Below are positions 33,352-42,832 of a stretch of DNA of 64,000 bases, piece after piece (the first letter of the stretch is position 1; every line of letters starts with the position of its first letter). The notes under the pieces were generated by a model that saw nothing but the letters and a program-made list of their open reading frames with translations, made no database searches and was not told the DNA's origin. The position numbers and the translations under genes were made by a program. The stretch is from Bacteroidales bacterium. Its GTDB lineage: Bacteria; Bacteroidota; Bacteroidia; Bacteroidales; Bacteroidaceae. The stretch is from assembly GCA_015654535.1 (NCBI GenBank), contig JAATGU010000039.1, positions 1 through 64,000 of the forward strand, given 5' to 3'.

Positions 33352-35550
33352 TTATTTTAAGCGATTAATACTTTTAATGGCTTCATTCACAATTTCCTTA
33401 TCTTTATCTATTGATGATATTTTTTGCAATCCCTTTATTACCTCATTTTTACGGTAACTAAAGTTATACCATCCCAAAGCTTCAATGGTTGTTATCCTAA
33501 GATTTTTGTCTTGTGATGTATTTGATGCAAAAGAAAGTAAAGCATCTACAGCTACAGCATCCGGGTGATTACGATATGCAGATATAACAAAGCGTTTATC
33601 TTTCACTGTGCTGGTAGTATCCAGAATGGTGGCCAACTCTTTTTTCTCGCTTTCTTTGAAACGTTTTATGTTTTCCAGTAGTTTATCTATTTCACTACGA
33701 TTATATAATAGAGTATTGTTTGTTTGTTTTTTCACCTCTGCCTCTAGTTTATCTAAATTCATTGAGCCAAAGGCTTCGCTGATTTTGAAAGAGACACGAG
33801 GTGAAGTAACATCAGAAATAAAACTGTGAACAAATGCCGGAATCAACTCATCTGAACCATTCTTACCGAGATACTCCGCAGCAAAGCGGCGAACAAGTTC
33901 ATAGCTATCATCAATTGCGGCATTCAACACTTCAATAAAGTGATTGTCGTCTAACTTCCCTAATAAACGTAAAGCTTCTAAGCGAACAACTCCGCTTTGA
34001 GAAGAGAAATAGGTCTCTTTTAGTAAAGATGAAATGTCTTTATACTGATTGTCGTAAAGTTTTCTAAGAGCCATTGCCTGAACGTCTGCATTCGGGTAAT
34101 TAATCAATTTTTTCCAATAGGATACATCCTTGTTATGTAATGTCAATGCTTCATTGATATCAAACTTAACATTCGAGTGATTTGCAAAATGATATGTAGG
34201 ATCACCTATGATGTGTGTTTCAAGAAAATGAACATGTTTGTCCCATAAACCAACGCGTAATCCGGCATTAAGCAAACCTAAGAATTCATCCGGCCATTTA
34301 TCTTGAATTGTATTCACGGTATTACCTTGCGTTACCAATGTCTTTCCGTCATTGAAGATATAAGATCCTGCAATGTAATCTTTCTCATAGAAAGAGCCAT
34401 TGAAACATGCGTCGAACATTACAAAACGAGCATTGGGTGTAATCTTATGAATATCTGTAGTGTGGATGTCCAGATCTAAATTGTAAAGAGAGTCGGCTTC
34501 TATCTTTTTGGGATCAAATGCTTCTTCACACCACTCACGGGGAATACCTAAATATTTTACGTATTGTTGAATGGCCGCTTCTTTATCTTTACTTTTTTTG
34601 TAGGTGGATAATACTTTGTCACGGACATATAACTTTATATTTTCAATGGAATTTGTTGCGTCACTTACGTTTTTGTAACCATTCAAATATTGCGTATCTT
34701 CAGCGCCATGATGGTGAAACAACATAATATCCAGTTCCGGACGTTGAACCTCGGTAAGGTAGTACCCTTTAATAGGCCAACGTGATTCGAAATCCATGAA
34801 TTTTACACGGTTCCCGGCTTTGAAAAGTTCGGGAAACTGCTCATTTAATGCAAGTTGTTCGCCTGACCATGCATCGAGTGATTCCGAATTATATCCGTGT
34901 CCACGAGCCATTGTCAGATTATCAATCACGTTCTCCGGATTGGCGGTACGCTCTGCCACAACTTTATTAAGATACTTTTCCAGCATAAGGTATTTATCTT
35001 TTCCGGTAAGCTCTAATGGTTTGATACGAGCTGAATAGATATCGGAAGAAAGAACCTGATCGGATTCTGCTTTCAGAGAGAAATAATAATAAAGTGGTTT
35101 ATCGGCATCTTGTTTCAAGAACTTGAATTGCAAACCGAAGTCGTCATAATAACGATCACTTGGTATGCTTGATAATTTCCAGTCTCGTGCCTGATTCATT
35201 TTAAAAGCCGAGGAAAGATGTTGTGCATCACGAAGCATAGGAATGGGAATATCACCAACAAAGACCGTTCCTTCGAGTGGCGACTTTTTGTCAGCATGTA
35301 ATTTGATAAGTAAAGCACGGATATCTTCCGGCGATTTCCAGTTATCGGATATGATATAGGTTCCGAGCCCATCTTTTTCGATAACTTGTCGATAGGCTTC
35401 AATAGCCTTTTTTACTTTACTGTAACTTTGATTGTCAATAATGATGGCAAACGAAGTCTTGCTTTTTACAGAGGGTTGTATGATGGTTTGTGCGTCTAAT
35501 ATTAAGCATGACTGCACTAACAACATAAACAGAAATAGTTTTTTTATCAT
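33352..35550 (-). CDS. clan CD (C25-like) cysteine peptidase with HEAT repeats, paralogue 1
   Basis: A 732-residue exported protein (signal peptide LFLFMLLVQSCLILDAQ). The N-terminal half resembles the C25/gingipain domain: VFVGDIPIPMLRDAQH and PSDRYYDDF are conserved in all three tandem copies. The clan CD dyad is seen as His281 in FHHHGAED and Cys382 in FDACFNG. The C-terminal 250 residues are helical HEAT-like repeats (EALRLLGKL, RFAAEYLGKNGS, ITTIEALGWYNF), a probable protein-interaction surface. It is the last gene of the sigma-FecR-receptor operon. Substrate unknown; no T9SS-type sorting domain is seen. Confidence 0.85.
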   Translation of the reverse strand: MIKKLFLFMLLVQSCLILDAQTIIQPSVKSKTSFAIIIDNQSYSKVKKAIEAYRQVIEKDGLGTYIISDNWKSPEDIRALLIKLHADKKSPLEGTVFVGDIPIPMLRDAQHLSSAFKMNQARDWKLSSIPSDRYYDDFGLQFKFLKQDADKPLYYYFSLKAESDQVLSSDIYSARIKPLELTGKDKYLMLEKYLNKVVAERTANPENVIDNLTMARGHGYNSESLDAWSGEQLALNEQFPELFKAGNRVKFMDFESRWPIKGYYLTEVQRPELDIMLFHHHGAEDTQYLNGYKNVSDATNSIENIKLYVRDKVLSTYKKSKDKEAAIQQYVKYLGIPREWCEEAFDPKKIEADSLYNLDLDIHTTDIHKITPNARFVMFDACFNGSFYEKDYIAGSYIFNDGKTLVTQGNTVNTIQDKWPDEFLGLLNAGLRVGLWDKHVHFLETHIIGDPTYHFANHSNVKFDINEALTLHNKDVSYWKKLINYPNADVQAMALRKLYDNQYKDISSLLKETYFSSQSGVVRLEALRLLGKLDDNHFIEVLNAAIDDSYELVRRFAAEYLGKNGSDELIPAFVHSFISDVTSPRVSFKISEAFGSMNLDKLEAEVKKQTNNTLLYNRSEIDKLLENIKRFKESEKKELATILDTTSTVKDKRFVISAYRNHPDAVAVDALLSFASNTSQDKNLRITTIEALGWYNFSYRKNEVIKGLQKISSIDKDKEIVNEAIKSINRLK

Positions 35551-35560
35551 AATATACTTG

Positions 35561-37762
35561 TTATTTTAATCGGTTTATTGTTTGTATTAACTCTTTACGA
35601 AATTCTTGTGGAACGTTACCTGCAGCAATAAGTTTGTTGCAGGTTTCAATTATTTCTCCTTTACGACATGAATAGTTAAACCAGCCTAAAGCTTCTGCCA
35701 AAGTTACTTTTACTGTTATATTTTCTTTGTCATCAGAAAGTAACTTGAGATAATCATCCAGCAGGAAATGATAGTTATTGTTTCGTATCAAACGTATCTC
35801 GCTTATTCGTTTCTGAATATCTGCATTGGGATTCATTATAATACTAAGTCCTTTTTTCTGTTGCTTTGAATTTTGTGTAAAGTCTGCTGAAATTTCTTTC
35901 AACACCTTTTCCTTATCAAGCAAATTTGAATTTTCAATTGCTTCCTGAATAGATTTCAATACATCTTCTAAAGGATATATTTCGAAAGAATTTTTAAGGC
36001 TATAAGCAACTCTTTGTTTTTCACTCTGATTAATATATATATTAGCCATAGGTTTTAATAAATTCTTTGCCCCGATGCGTCCGGCATAACTAGCTGCCTG
36101 GCGGACAACCAATTCGTAGGGATCATCTAATCCTATGGCTACAGCCTGTGTAAAATCGGCATTCGCATAGCGGCTTAACAGTTTGAGGGCTTCCATGCGA
36201 ACTGTATTAAACTTAGATTCTTTGAACGTTTCTAACAGGAATGAAGAAAGACTCTTTTGTTTATCGTTATCGGCCAGCATTCTTAGAGACAGCGACTGGA
36301 TATCGGCATAATCTGATTTAAGATAATGCTTCCAGGTTATTTCATCATTACTTTTTAAAATCATATCAGAAGCAATATCTCCGGCAATTGCCGAAGCAAA
36401 ATGAACAGTTGGATCACCAAAGAGGTGGCCTTCAAGAGTTGCAATTAAGCGGTTATACTGTCCGGCTCTTACACCGTAAGAAAGAAGTCCTATCATTTCT
36501 ATAGTCCAACGATCCTGAAGAACATTTCTACTATTCCCCTGTACCACTAGTGTATTTCCACCATTGAACAAATAGTAACCGGCAACATAATCATTTAAAT
36601 GAAATGAACCATTATAGCAGGCATCAAGCATCACAAATTTAGGATAGGTATTCAAATGACTAAGATCGGAAAGATTAATGTATATATCGGCATTACGAAT
36701 AGAATCTTTTCGTATTTGTGCTTTAGAATACAATGAATCAAAAAAACTATTTTGCAGTCCATACGTCTTTGCATAATAGTTTTTCAGGGAATCGAGCGTA
36801 ATCTTACCATTTGATATAGATTTTCGGGCATCAACAAATATATCCGAACGAACATTGTCATAGCGGCTATCAAATGAAGAACCTGGAACCTCATTGTTTA
36901 TTAATTGTTTCTCGGGCAATCCATGTTCATGGAACATAAATAAGTCTACTTCCGGCCTTTGAAGTTGGTTAAATAGTTTATACTTCATAAAATCATCCAT
37001 TCGGAAGTTCAGTTGACGTGCATTAAGATTACTTTTCCATGCAAGCGGAAAGTTTTCGCGATAAGCCTTCATTTCATCTGCCCATGCAATAAGACATTCT
37101 GAGTTGTATCCACTACCGGTGAAAGATACAAAGTTATCCATCTTATTGTTTTTCTCCTTTTTAGAATCAGCTGCTTTGTTCAGAAATGCAGCGATGGCTT
37201 CATACTTATCTCCTCCTTTTTTCTCCGGGTACTTAATGCGTGCCGAATAAAAATCCGGATGTAAATCTTGTGGAGAAGTTTCGCTCAACTTATAATAGAA
37301 ATGTTGAGGCTGAGTGGTATCTTGTGAGATATACTCAAATGACAAATGGAGATCATCATAAAACCGGTCACTTGGAACAGATGAGTCAGGAAACGGGAAC
37401 TTCACTTCATCCATTTTAAAGGCTGTTGTGAGATGTTGGGCATTACGGATTAATGCAACGGGTATATCTCCTATAAACACAACACCTTCTAATGTTGGTT
37501 CATCTTTATAGAGAGCCTTTAACTCATTTCTTATTTGCTCAGGGTTCTTCCAGTCGGCACTATAGATATAAGTTGAAAGTCCGTCGTTTTCTACTGCATC
37601 ACGATATTTATAAATAGCACCTTTTGTTTTCTCAAAGGTTTTGCTGTCAGTAAATATTGCAAAAACAGTAGCTCCCTTTTTCAAGGGTTTCTCTTTTACT
37701 ATCTGCGCTTCTACAGAAGTTACCAGAAAGAAGAGTGATATCAATATAACTAATTTTCTCAT
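35561..37762 (-). CDS. clan CD (C25-like) cysteine peptidase with HEAT repeats, paralogue 2
   Basis: A 733-residue paralogue of its two neighbours, exported (signal peptide up to VTSVEAQ). It shares VFIGDIPVALIRNAQH and VPSDRFYDDL and has the catalytic dyad His280 (MFHEHGLPE) and Cys382 (MLDACYNG). The long insert between them differs from the other copies in length and sequence, suggesting a different specificity pocket. Helical HEAT-like repeats occupy the C-terminal third (MEALKLLSRY, RQAASYAGRIGA, EALGWFNYSC). It is separated from paralogue 3 by 7 bp and from paralogue 1 by 10 bp, so they are co-expressed. Confidence 0.85.
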   Translation of the reverse strand: MRKLVILISLFFLVTSVEAQIVKEKPLKKGATVFAIFTDSKTFEKTKGAIYKYRDAVENDGLSTYIYSADWKNPEQIRNELKALYKDEPTLEGVVFIGDIPVALIRNAQHLTTAFKMDEVKFPFPDSSVPSDRFYDDLHLSFEYISQDTTQPQHFYYKLSETSPQDLHPDFYSARIKYPEKKGGDKYEAIAAFLNKAADSKKEKNNKMDNFVSFTGSGYNSECLIAWADEMKAYRENFPLAWKSNLNARQLNFRMDDFMKYKLFNQLQRPEVDLFMFHEHGLPEKQLINNEVPGSSFDSRYDNVRSDIFVDARKSISNGKITLDSLKNYYAKTYGLQNSFFDSLYSKAQIRKDSIRNADIYINLSDLSHLNTYPKFVMLDACYNGSFHLNDYVAGYYLFNGGNTLVVQGNSRNVLQDRWTIEMIGLLSYGVRAGQYNRLIATLEGHLFGDPTVHFASAIAGDIASDMILKSNDEITWKHYLKSDYADIQSLSLRMLADNDKQKSLSSFLLETFKESKFNTVRMEALKLLSRYANADFTQAVAIGLDDPYELVVRQAASYAGRIGAKNLLKPMANIYINQSEKQRVAYSLKNSFEIYPLEDVLKSIQEAIENSNLLDKEKVLKEISADFTQNSKQQKKGLSIIMNPNADIQKRISEIRLIRNNNYHFLLDDYLKLLSDDKENITVKVTLAEALGWFNYSCRKGEIIETCNKLIAAGNVPQEFRKELIQTINRLK

Positions 37763-37769
37763 AGTATTT

Positions 37770-39968
37770 TTAATTCATTAATCGGTTATATGTACGCAAA
37801 GCCTCTTTTTTCAATATTTTTGGTGTAGAGGAGTCTTTAATTAAATCTTTGCAAGCATCTATTATTAATCCTTTATTATAAGAAAGAGAAAACCAAGACA
37901 GTGCGTCTAACATAGCTGTGCGAATTTTAATATTCTCAGAACTATCTTTTAATAGAGACACATATAGACTAATACCAGGATGATAATTAATATTCTTCAG
38001 CACGCTGATATAGAATAAGCGGTTAGATTCTTTTGCTTTTTTATCTGCCACTACCTGGTTTAATTCCTTAATAAGTGAGCTGCTTGATAAAGAAAGCAGG
38101 TTCTTCATCTCTTGCCCTTTGTTAATATAGTATGATTGATTAAAACATGAATCGGCTATACGTTTTACATCCGCTTCCGGATAAAGACGCAACGCCATCT
38201 TTACATTAAAAACAACTCTCTCTGAATGGTCATCGTTAATATATAATTTAATGATAAATGGCAGAAACTCCGGAAGGCCAATGCTTCCCATTCTAGTAAC
38301 TGCTATGCGACGAATAAACTCATAACTATCTGAAGACCCTTGTTTCAGAACTTCGTAGAAGTTATTATCGTTAATTTTTTCGAGCAAATGCATACAGCTA
38401 TATCTTACCGTGGCAAAAGGCGAACTTTCAAAAGTTTTCAGTAAAAGAGCTGAAATACCTTTATAATTGTTCCGATACAAATTATACAATGCAAGATTCT
38501 GGATATCAGCCAATGATGAGGTATGCAACAGTTTTAGTTGTTCTGCCTCATTATAGTTCTTATTAATTAATTGAGCAGCATCAATAGACGATGAATTTGA
38601 GGTGAAACGAAATGTAGGGTCACCTATAATATGAGATTCAAGGATGTTTGTGTATCGGGCCCATTGTCCTATACGCGCTCCCAATCCTAATAATCCCAAA
38701 AGATCATCAGCCGATTTATCTTGCAATACATTTACCGAGTTAGCAAAAGTGGATACACATTTGCCATCAGAGAAAATATATCTTCCTGCTATGTAGTCAT
38801 CTTCACGAAAGTCTCCATTATAACAAGCATCAAATATAACAAAACGAACGTTAGGTACTGCTTTTGTTATATCACCTAATACAATGCCCCGGTGAATATC
38901 AGTGAGCGAATCTTTCTCAATCATTTTAGGATTGTTATAACCTTTAAACCAAACAGAGTCAAGATGATATTTCGTTTCATATTCTGTATATAGTTTTGAA
39001 GGGCTTTTCCCGTTTTTTATACTTAGTCTTTGTCTGTCTCTCAAAGCAGCTTTCATTGAGGCTATGTGATCATCGAATTCATTAGTATTAGCCTCAGCAG
39101 AAATGTATTGTCTTTCGGGCATTCCGTGTTCATGAAAAATCATAAGATCAAGATCATTTCTTCTAATTTGATTAAGTAACTCTTCTTTTGGAAAATCATT
39201 CATGCTGTAGCGAAGAAAACGTGCGCATCCTTGTTCTTCAAACACACCAGGAAATTGCTCGGAAATATTAAATATTTCGGGCGTCCATGCTGATAGAGAA
39301 TTTGAAAAAGAACCTTCACCCGAATAAGAAACGAACTGATTGAGCTTATTCTCAGACCGATGTTCTTTTACCACCTTTCTAAGGTATTTTTTTATCTGTT
39401 CATATTTATCTACTCCGTTATTGATTGGCTTTATACGACCAGAATAGAGTTCGCACTGAATCCTTTGTGGAGAATCTGCCGATAAATTATAGTAGAAGAA
39501 CTGATTCTTAGCACTATCATGACTAATATAATCAAATTTCAAGTGAAGATCGTCGTAGAAACGATCGGAAGGAACAGATGATTCTATTCTTGGTTTTGAC
39601 TCATCCATCTTGAAAGCAGATGTCATGTGTTGCGCTTTTTGCACCATTGCTATTGGAATATCACCAATAAAAACCATTCCTTCGAGCTTTTTCTTCTTAT
39701 AGAGTTCTACAATTTCCTTTTTTACATGTTCCGGATTTTTCCAATCTCCGTAAAATATAAAGGTTGGGAGATGTGAATCTTCTAGCACTTTTTTATATTC
39801 TTCTATTTCTTTTCGGCACTGATTGAAAGTGCCTTTATCTACAAAGATAGCAAACGAAGAATTACTGATGGAAATGGAGGGGCTAACCCTTTTCTGTGCA
39901 TAAACAGAACCAGCCAGCAACGCCATTCCAATAATACATAATCTGATTTTTTTTAATTGCATAAGCAT
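37770..39968 (-). CDS. clan CD (C25-like) cysteine peptidase with HEAT repeats, paralogue 3
   Basis: A 732-residue exported protein (signal peptide through GSVYAQ). The dyad is His281 (IFHEHGMPE) and Cys382 (IFDACYNG), and MVFIGDIPIAMVQKAQH and SVPSDRFYDDL match the other two copies. The C-terminal region again carries HEAT-like helices (YSCMHLLEKI, RRIAVTRMGSIGL, DALSWFSLSY). Its ATG shares one base with the preceding gene's stop, so translation is coupled to the barrel protein. All three copies keep the complete dyad, which argues that each is active rather than a relic. Confidence 0.85.
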   Translation of the reverse strand: MLMQLKKIRLCIIGMALLAGSVYAQKRVSPSISISNSSFAIFVDKGTFNQCRKEIEEYKKVLEDSHLPTFIFYGDWKNPEHVKKEIVELYKKKKLEGMVFIGDIPIAMVQKAQHMTSAFKMDESKPRIESSVPSDRFYDDLHLKFDYISHDSAKNQFFYYNLSADSPQRIQCELYSGRIKPINNGVDKYEQIKKYLRKVVKEHRSENKLNQFVSYSGEGSFSNSLSAWTPEIFNISEQFPGVFEEQGCARFLRYSMNDFPKEELLNQIRRNDLDLMIFHEHGMPERQYISAEANTNEFDDHIASMKAALRDRQRLSIKNGKSPSKLYTEYETKYHLDSVWFKGYNNPKMIEKDSLTDIHRGIVLGDITKAVPNVRFVIFDACYNGDFREDDYIAGRYIFSDGKCVSTFANSVNVLQDKSADDLLGLLGLGARIGQWARYTNILESHIIGDPTFRFTSNSSSIDAAQLINKNYNEAEQLKLLHTSSLADIQNLALYNLYRNNYKGISALLLKTFESSPFATVRYSCMHLLEKINDNNFYEVLKQGSSDSYEFIRRIAVTRMGSIGLPEFLPFIIKLYINDDHSERVVFNVKMALRLYPEADVKRIADSCFNQSYYINKGQEMKNLLSLSSSSLIKELNQVVADKKAKESNRLFYISVLKNINYHPGISLYVSLLKDSSENIKIRTAMLDALSWFSLSYNKGLIIDACKDLIKDSSTPKILKKEALRTYNRLMN

Positions 39969-41530
39969 TAAAAGTTTAGTCCGATGCTAAATTCAGCACG
40001 TGTGCGATTACTGAAATCAAAATCGCTCGTTTTACTATAACTGAAATTGAATTTAGCAAAAACATTTGCATTTGTTATCTCATTATATCTCTGTGAATAT
40101 ACAGCCGAACAGTTTACTGTGTAGTAATCTGAAATCAGATAATTTAAATCGGTTTGTTCAAAATACTTCACAACAGAATAATCGGAATGCTGACCGTTAT
40201 AATTGTATTCACCAGACAGGTTCTTGTTATATGCAACACCAGCACCTACAAGTAAACGCTTAGTCAGTTTATCTGAGAGAACAAAATTCTTTTTTCCTCC
40301 TAAGCTGAATGCTATATTCTCTGCATTTTTAACTGAATATGGAAGTATATAAGTATCATTCTTCTTTTCATAATTAACGCCTGCATCTACACGCCAGTTA
40401 TATTCCTCGTCACGATTGGCCATTAATGTATAGAGGGCTTTTGCTGTTTTAGTTTTGTAAGTAGAGCGAATGCTTTTATAAAGAGATTGCCATCCTTCTG
40501 TATTATCGTATTTAGTAACGTATTGAATGCCATCAATAGAGCGATCCTGATAGTCCAGTTTCAAATAATGGGTATACTCTTTACCGTTTGTATATAACGT
40601 AAGGTTTGTATTCCATATCTGGTCTTTGGTAGAAGAATCGTCACGAGGAGTAGAAAATGAAATTTCCACATCCTCAACTTTAGCAGAGTAGTTAGCACCA
40701 AAAAGCAGATTGATTGCACCGCGATAGTTATACTGTAATCCTCCACCTATCTCATTCCCAACATAGTTTGTGGTTCGTCCTGACCCTAAGCCTTTTACAG
40801 CTGTTCCTAATCCATAAAGCTCATAATAAACAGGATCTACGTTTCTATTCTCTTGAGACATTTCTGATTCCTCTTTTAAGCTAGCATACTTCAAATTTAA
40901 GCCTATATTATGTTTATCATTAGGAGAGTAAACAATGCCGGGTTTCAACTCTAAAGTGTAGAAATAGTTTTCGGTACGCGGATCTCGTTGCTTAGCTCCA
41001 AGGTATGCTTTGTAGCTTCCTTCTAGGCCTAATGAAATTACATTTCGTAGTTTAGGAGTAGCAACACGAAACTGTAAATCGTATCTCTGATTACTCCAGT
41101 TGGCAGGAAGCGAATCGGCAACGTAATAAGGCATTCCTCTAAACGGATCAATAATGGATGAATTATAAGTTACATCCTTTTTTTCATCACGAGAATATTT
41201 AAAACGTCCCCATACATATGCTTTTTTCAGTTTTATAGATCCTTCTGTATCTATAAAAATACTACTTCCTTTTGCTTCTTCCTGAGGACGGTGAAAGCTT
41301 CCATTTACTAACTTGTATCCAGCGTTCAATTCTGAAAACTGAACCGGATTATCAATCAGTGAACCAGCTGCATTTGTTGATTGCTGCCACAAACTTCCTA
41401 ACTTGTAGCTTTCGTAAGCAGCGGGAGTACTCAAAACGTTGTTTTCCTGAGCTCTTAATACAGGAGATATCATTAGTAGAAGCAACACATATTGTGCAAA
41501 TATTATAATAGGTTTAATATATTTTCTCAT
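39968..41530 (-). CDS. outer-membrane beta-barrel protein (DUF6850-like)
   Basis: A 520-residue exported protein (signal peptide YVLLLLMISPVLRAQ). The mature part is a succession of amphipathic beta strands with many aromatic girdle residues and ends in a strand finishing NF (ISIGLNF-like terminal Phe), as outer-membrane barrels do. It matches the family annotated as DUF6850 outer-membrane beta-barrel proteins, by recollection. It sits between the surface lipoprotein and the peptidase array in one operon. A transport channel or an anchor for the peptidases are both possible. No catalytic motif. Confidence 0.75.
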   Translation of the reverse strand: MRKYIKPIIIFAQYVLLLLMISPVLRAQENNVLSTPAAYESYKLGSLWQQSTNAAGSLIDNPVQFSELNAGYKLVNGSFHRPQEEAKGSSIFIDTEGSIKLKKAYVWGRFKYSRDEKKDVTYNSSIIDPFRGMPYYVADSLPANWSNQRYDLQFRVATPKLRNVISLGLEGSYKAYLGAKQRDPRTENYFYTLELKPGIVYSPNDKHNIGLNLKYASLKEESEMSQENRNVDPVYYELYGLGTAVKGLGSGRTTNYVGNEIGGGLQYNYRGAINLLFGANYSAKVEDVEISFSTPRDDSSTKDQIWNTNLTLYTNGKEYTHYLKLDYQDRSIDGIQYVTKYDNTEGWQSLYKSIRSTYKTKTAKALYTLMANRDEEYNWRVDAGVNYEKKNDTYILPYSVKNAENIAFSLGGKKNFVLSDKLTKRLLVGAGVAYNKNLSGEYNYNGQHSDYSVVKYFEQTDLNYLISDYYTVNCSAVYSQRYNEITNANVFAKFNFSYSKTSDFDFSNRTRAEFSIGLNF

Positions 41531-41561
41531 CTGATTTGGTTTTAAATATTAAATATACATC

Positions 41562-42818
41562 TTAATTGTTGCTTTTGAGAGTATGATTCCATGAAGGCAT
41601 CTTTGAACCATAACGACGAAACATTGGAACTACTCCACGTTCAAAATCATCGGTACTGTTATTTGTATCCATTAAGATTGGTGTACCATCTTCATTTTCC
41701 CCGATTTTTTGACGTGCAACACCCAAAGAATTATAGGTTGCACCTACATATGTCATTCCGGCATCAAGAACACTTGGTACACGTTTAGCCGCAATCATGG
41801 TTTCATTCTGTCCACATTCAACTCCATCAAGCACATATTTTATAGGAACCTTTGCATAAAGAGTAGTAGATGTTCCTGAAAGATCTCTTGTGCTGAGACT
41901 GGTATTGTTTACCGGATCCCATGCTTCTCCTGTGGGTACTTTGAAAATTATGTATGCGCCTCCGAAAACAGATGTTAAATATTGAGGGACAGAGCCCAAG
42001 GCACTTTTCCCATTATAGAACACATGAGTCATATCTACAGCTGGCTGATCTGGAAAGTTTTTGTTGTTCATATTAAATTCGAATTCAGAAGATGAACAGT
42101 CAACCGGTGAATTAGGGTTGTATTGAGGCAGTTTATGATTTGCAGCAAACTGTGATATTACAACAGATTCTCCCGGTTTTACAGGATAGTCCGTTCCGTT
42201 TCCAGGAAACTTCCATACACGTTCAGCATATGCGTAATTAGCTCCATCCCCATCCGGCCATTTAGGCAATTTAGTTGTAGCTGTTGATGGGGTAAGATTG
42301 GCAAAATAGATGCCATCCAGATAAATAGTGTTTGACGAGTTATTATATATTTCATAGAACTGGTTACGGAAATAGCTAGTGGCTGTTCCGGCGTAAAATA
42401 TTTCAGAGAATATTAGCGGACTGATTTTTAATCCATTTATAGAAACATCTAGAGTTTCTCCTTCTTTAGTGATTGCATAATTAATTTTGCTTCCATTTAC
42501 ATAATATTCATCACCCGAAGAGGATGTTACTTTTCCTGTAATGTTTATGCTATATATTCCAGGTAATAAGCCCTCAACCAATGTAGTTGATTTTCCTAGA
42601 ACTTTTTCCATGTGGATATTTTCATTATAATTATCAAACTTCACTTTCAGTCCTTCACTGGAATTAACCCCCTCTATAGACATTATAGCATTTACATTTA
42701 CACTGAGTGGCGCAATTTCTTTTGTATCAAAAGCATCGCTGAAAGAATCGCAAGACGCATTTACAAACAGCAGTAATATTAAAGCTAATAGTATATTTAT
42801 TTTCTTCATAAGTTTCAT
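41562..42818 (-). CDS. DUF4876-like surface lipoprotein
   Basis: A 418-residue lipoprotein, with signal sequence KKINILLALILLLFVNASCD and Cys23 as lipidation site. The N-terminal third has a beta-sandwich look (SVNVNAIMSIEGVNS, LVEGLLPGIYSINITG), and the rest contains a lamin-tail-like segment (LIFSEIFYAGTATSYFRNQFYEIYNNSSNTIYLDGIYFA). This resembles DUF4876 proteins that accompany TonB receptors, probably acting as a surface-exposed binding partner of the receptor just upstream (15 bp gap). Ligand unknown. A start at the second Met (42809) is also possible. Confidence 0.78.
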   Translation of the reverse strand: MKLMKKINILLALILLLFVNASCDSFSDAFDTKEIAPLSVNVNAIMSIEGVNSSEGLKVKFDNYNENIHMEKVLGKSTTLVEGLLPGIYSINITGKVTSSSGDEYYVNGSKINYAITKEGETLDVSINGLKISPLIFSEIFYAGTATSYFRNQFYEIYNNSSNTIYLDGIYFANLTPSTATTKLPKWPDGDGANYAYAERVWKFPGNGTDYPVKPGESVVISQFAANHKLPQYNPNSPVDCSSSEFEFNMNNKNFPDQPAVDMTHVFYNGKSALGSVPQYLTSVFGGAYIIFKVPTGEAWDPVNNTSLSTRDLSGTSTTLYAKVPIKYVLDGVECGQNETMIAAKRVPSVLDAGMTYVGATYNSLGVARQKIGENEDGTPILMDTNNSTDDFERGVVPMFRRYGSKMPSWNHTLKSNN

Positions 42819-42832
42819 GCATTAAGTATTTG

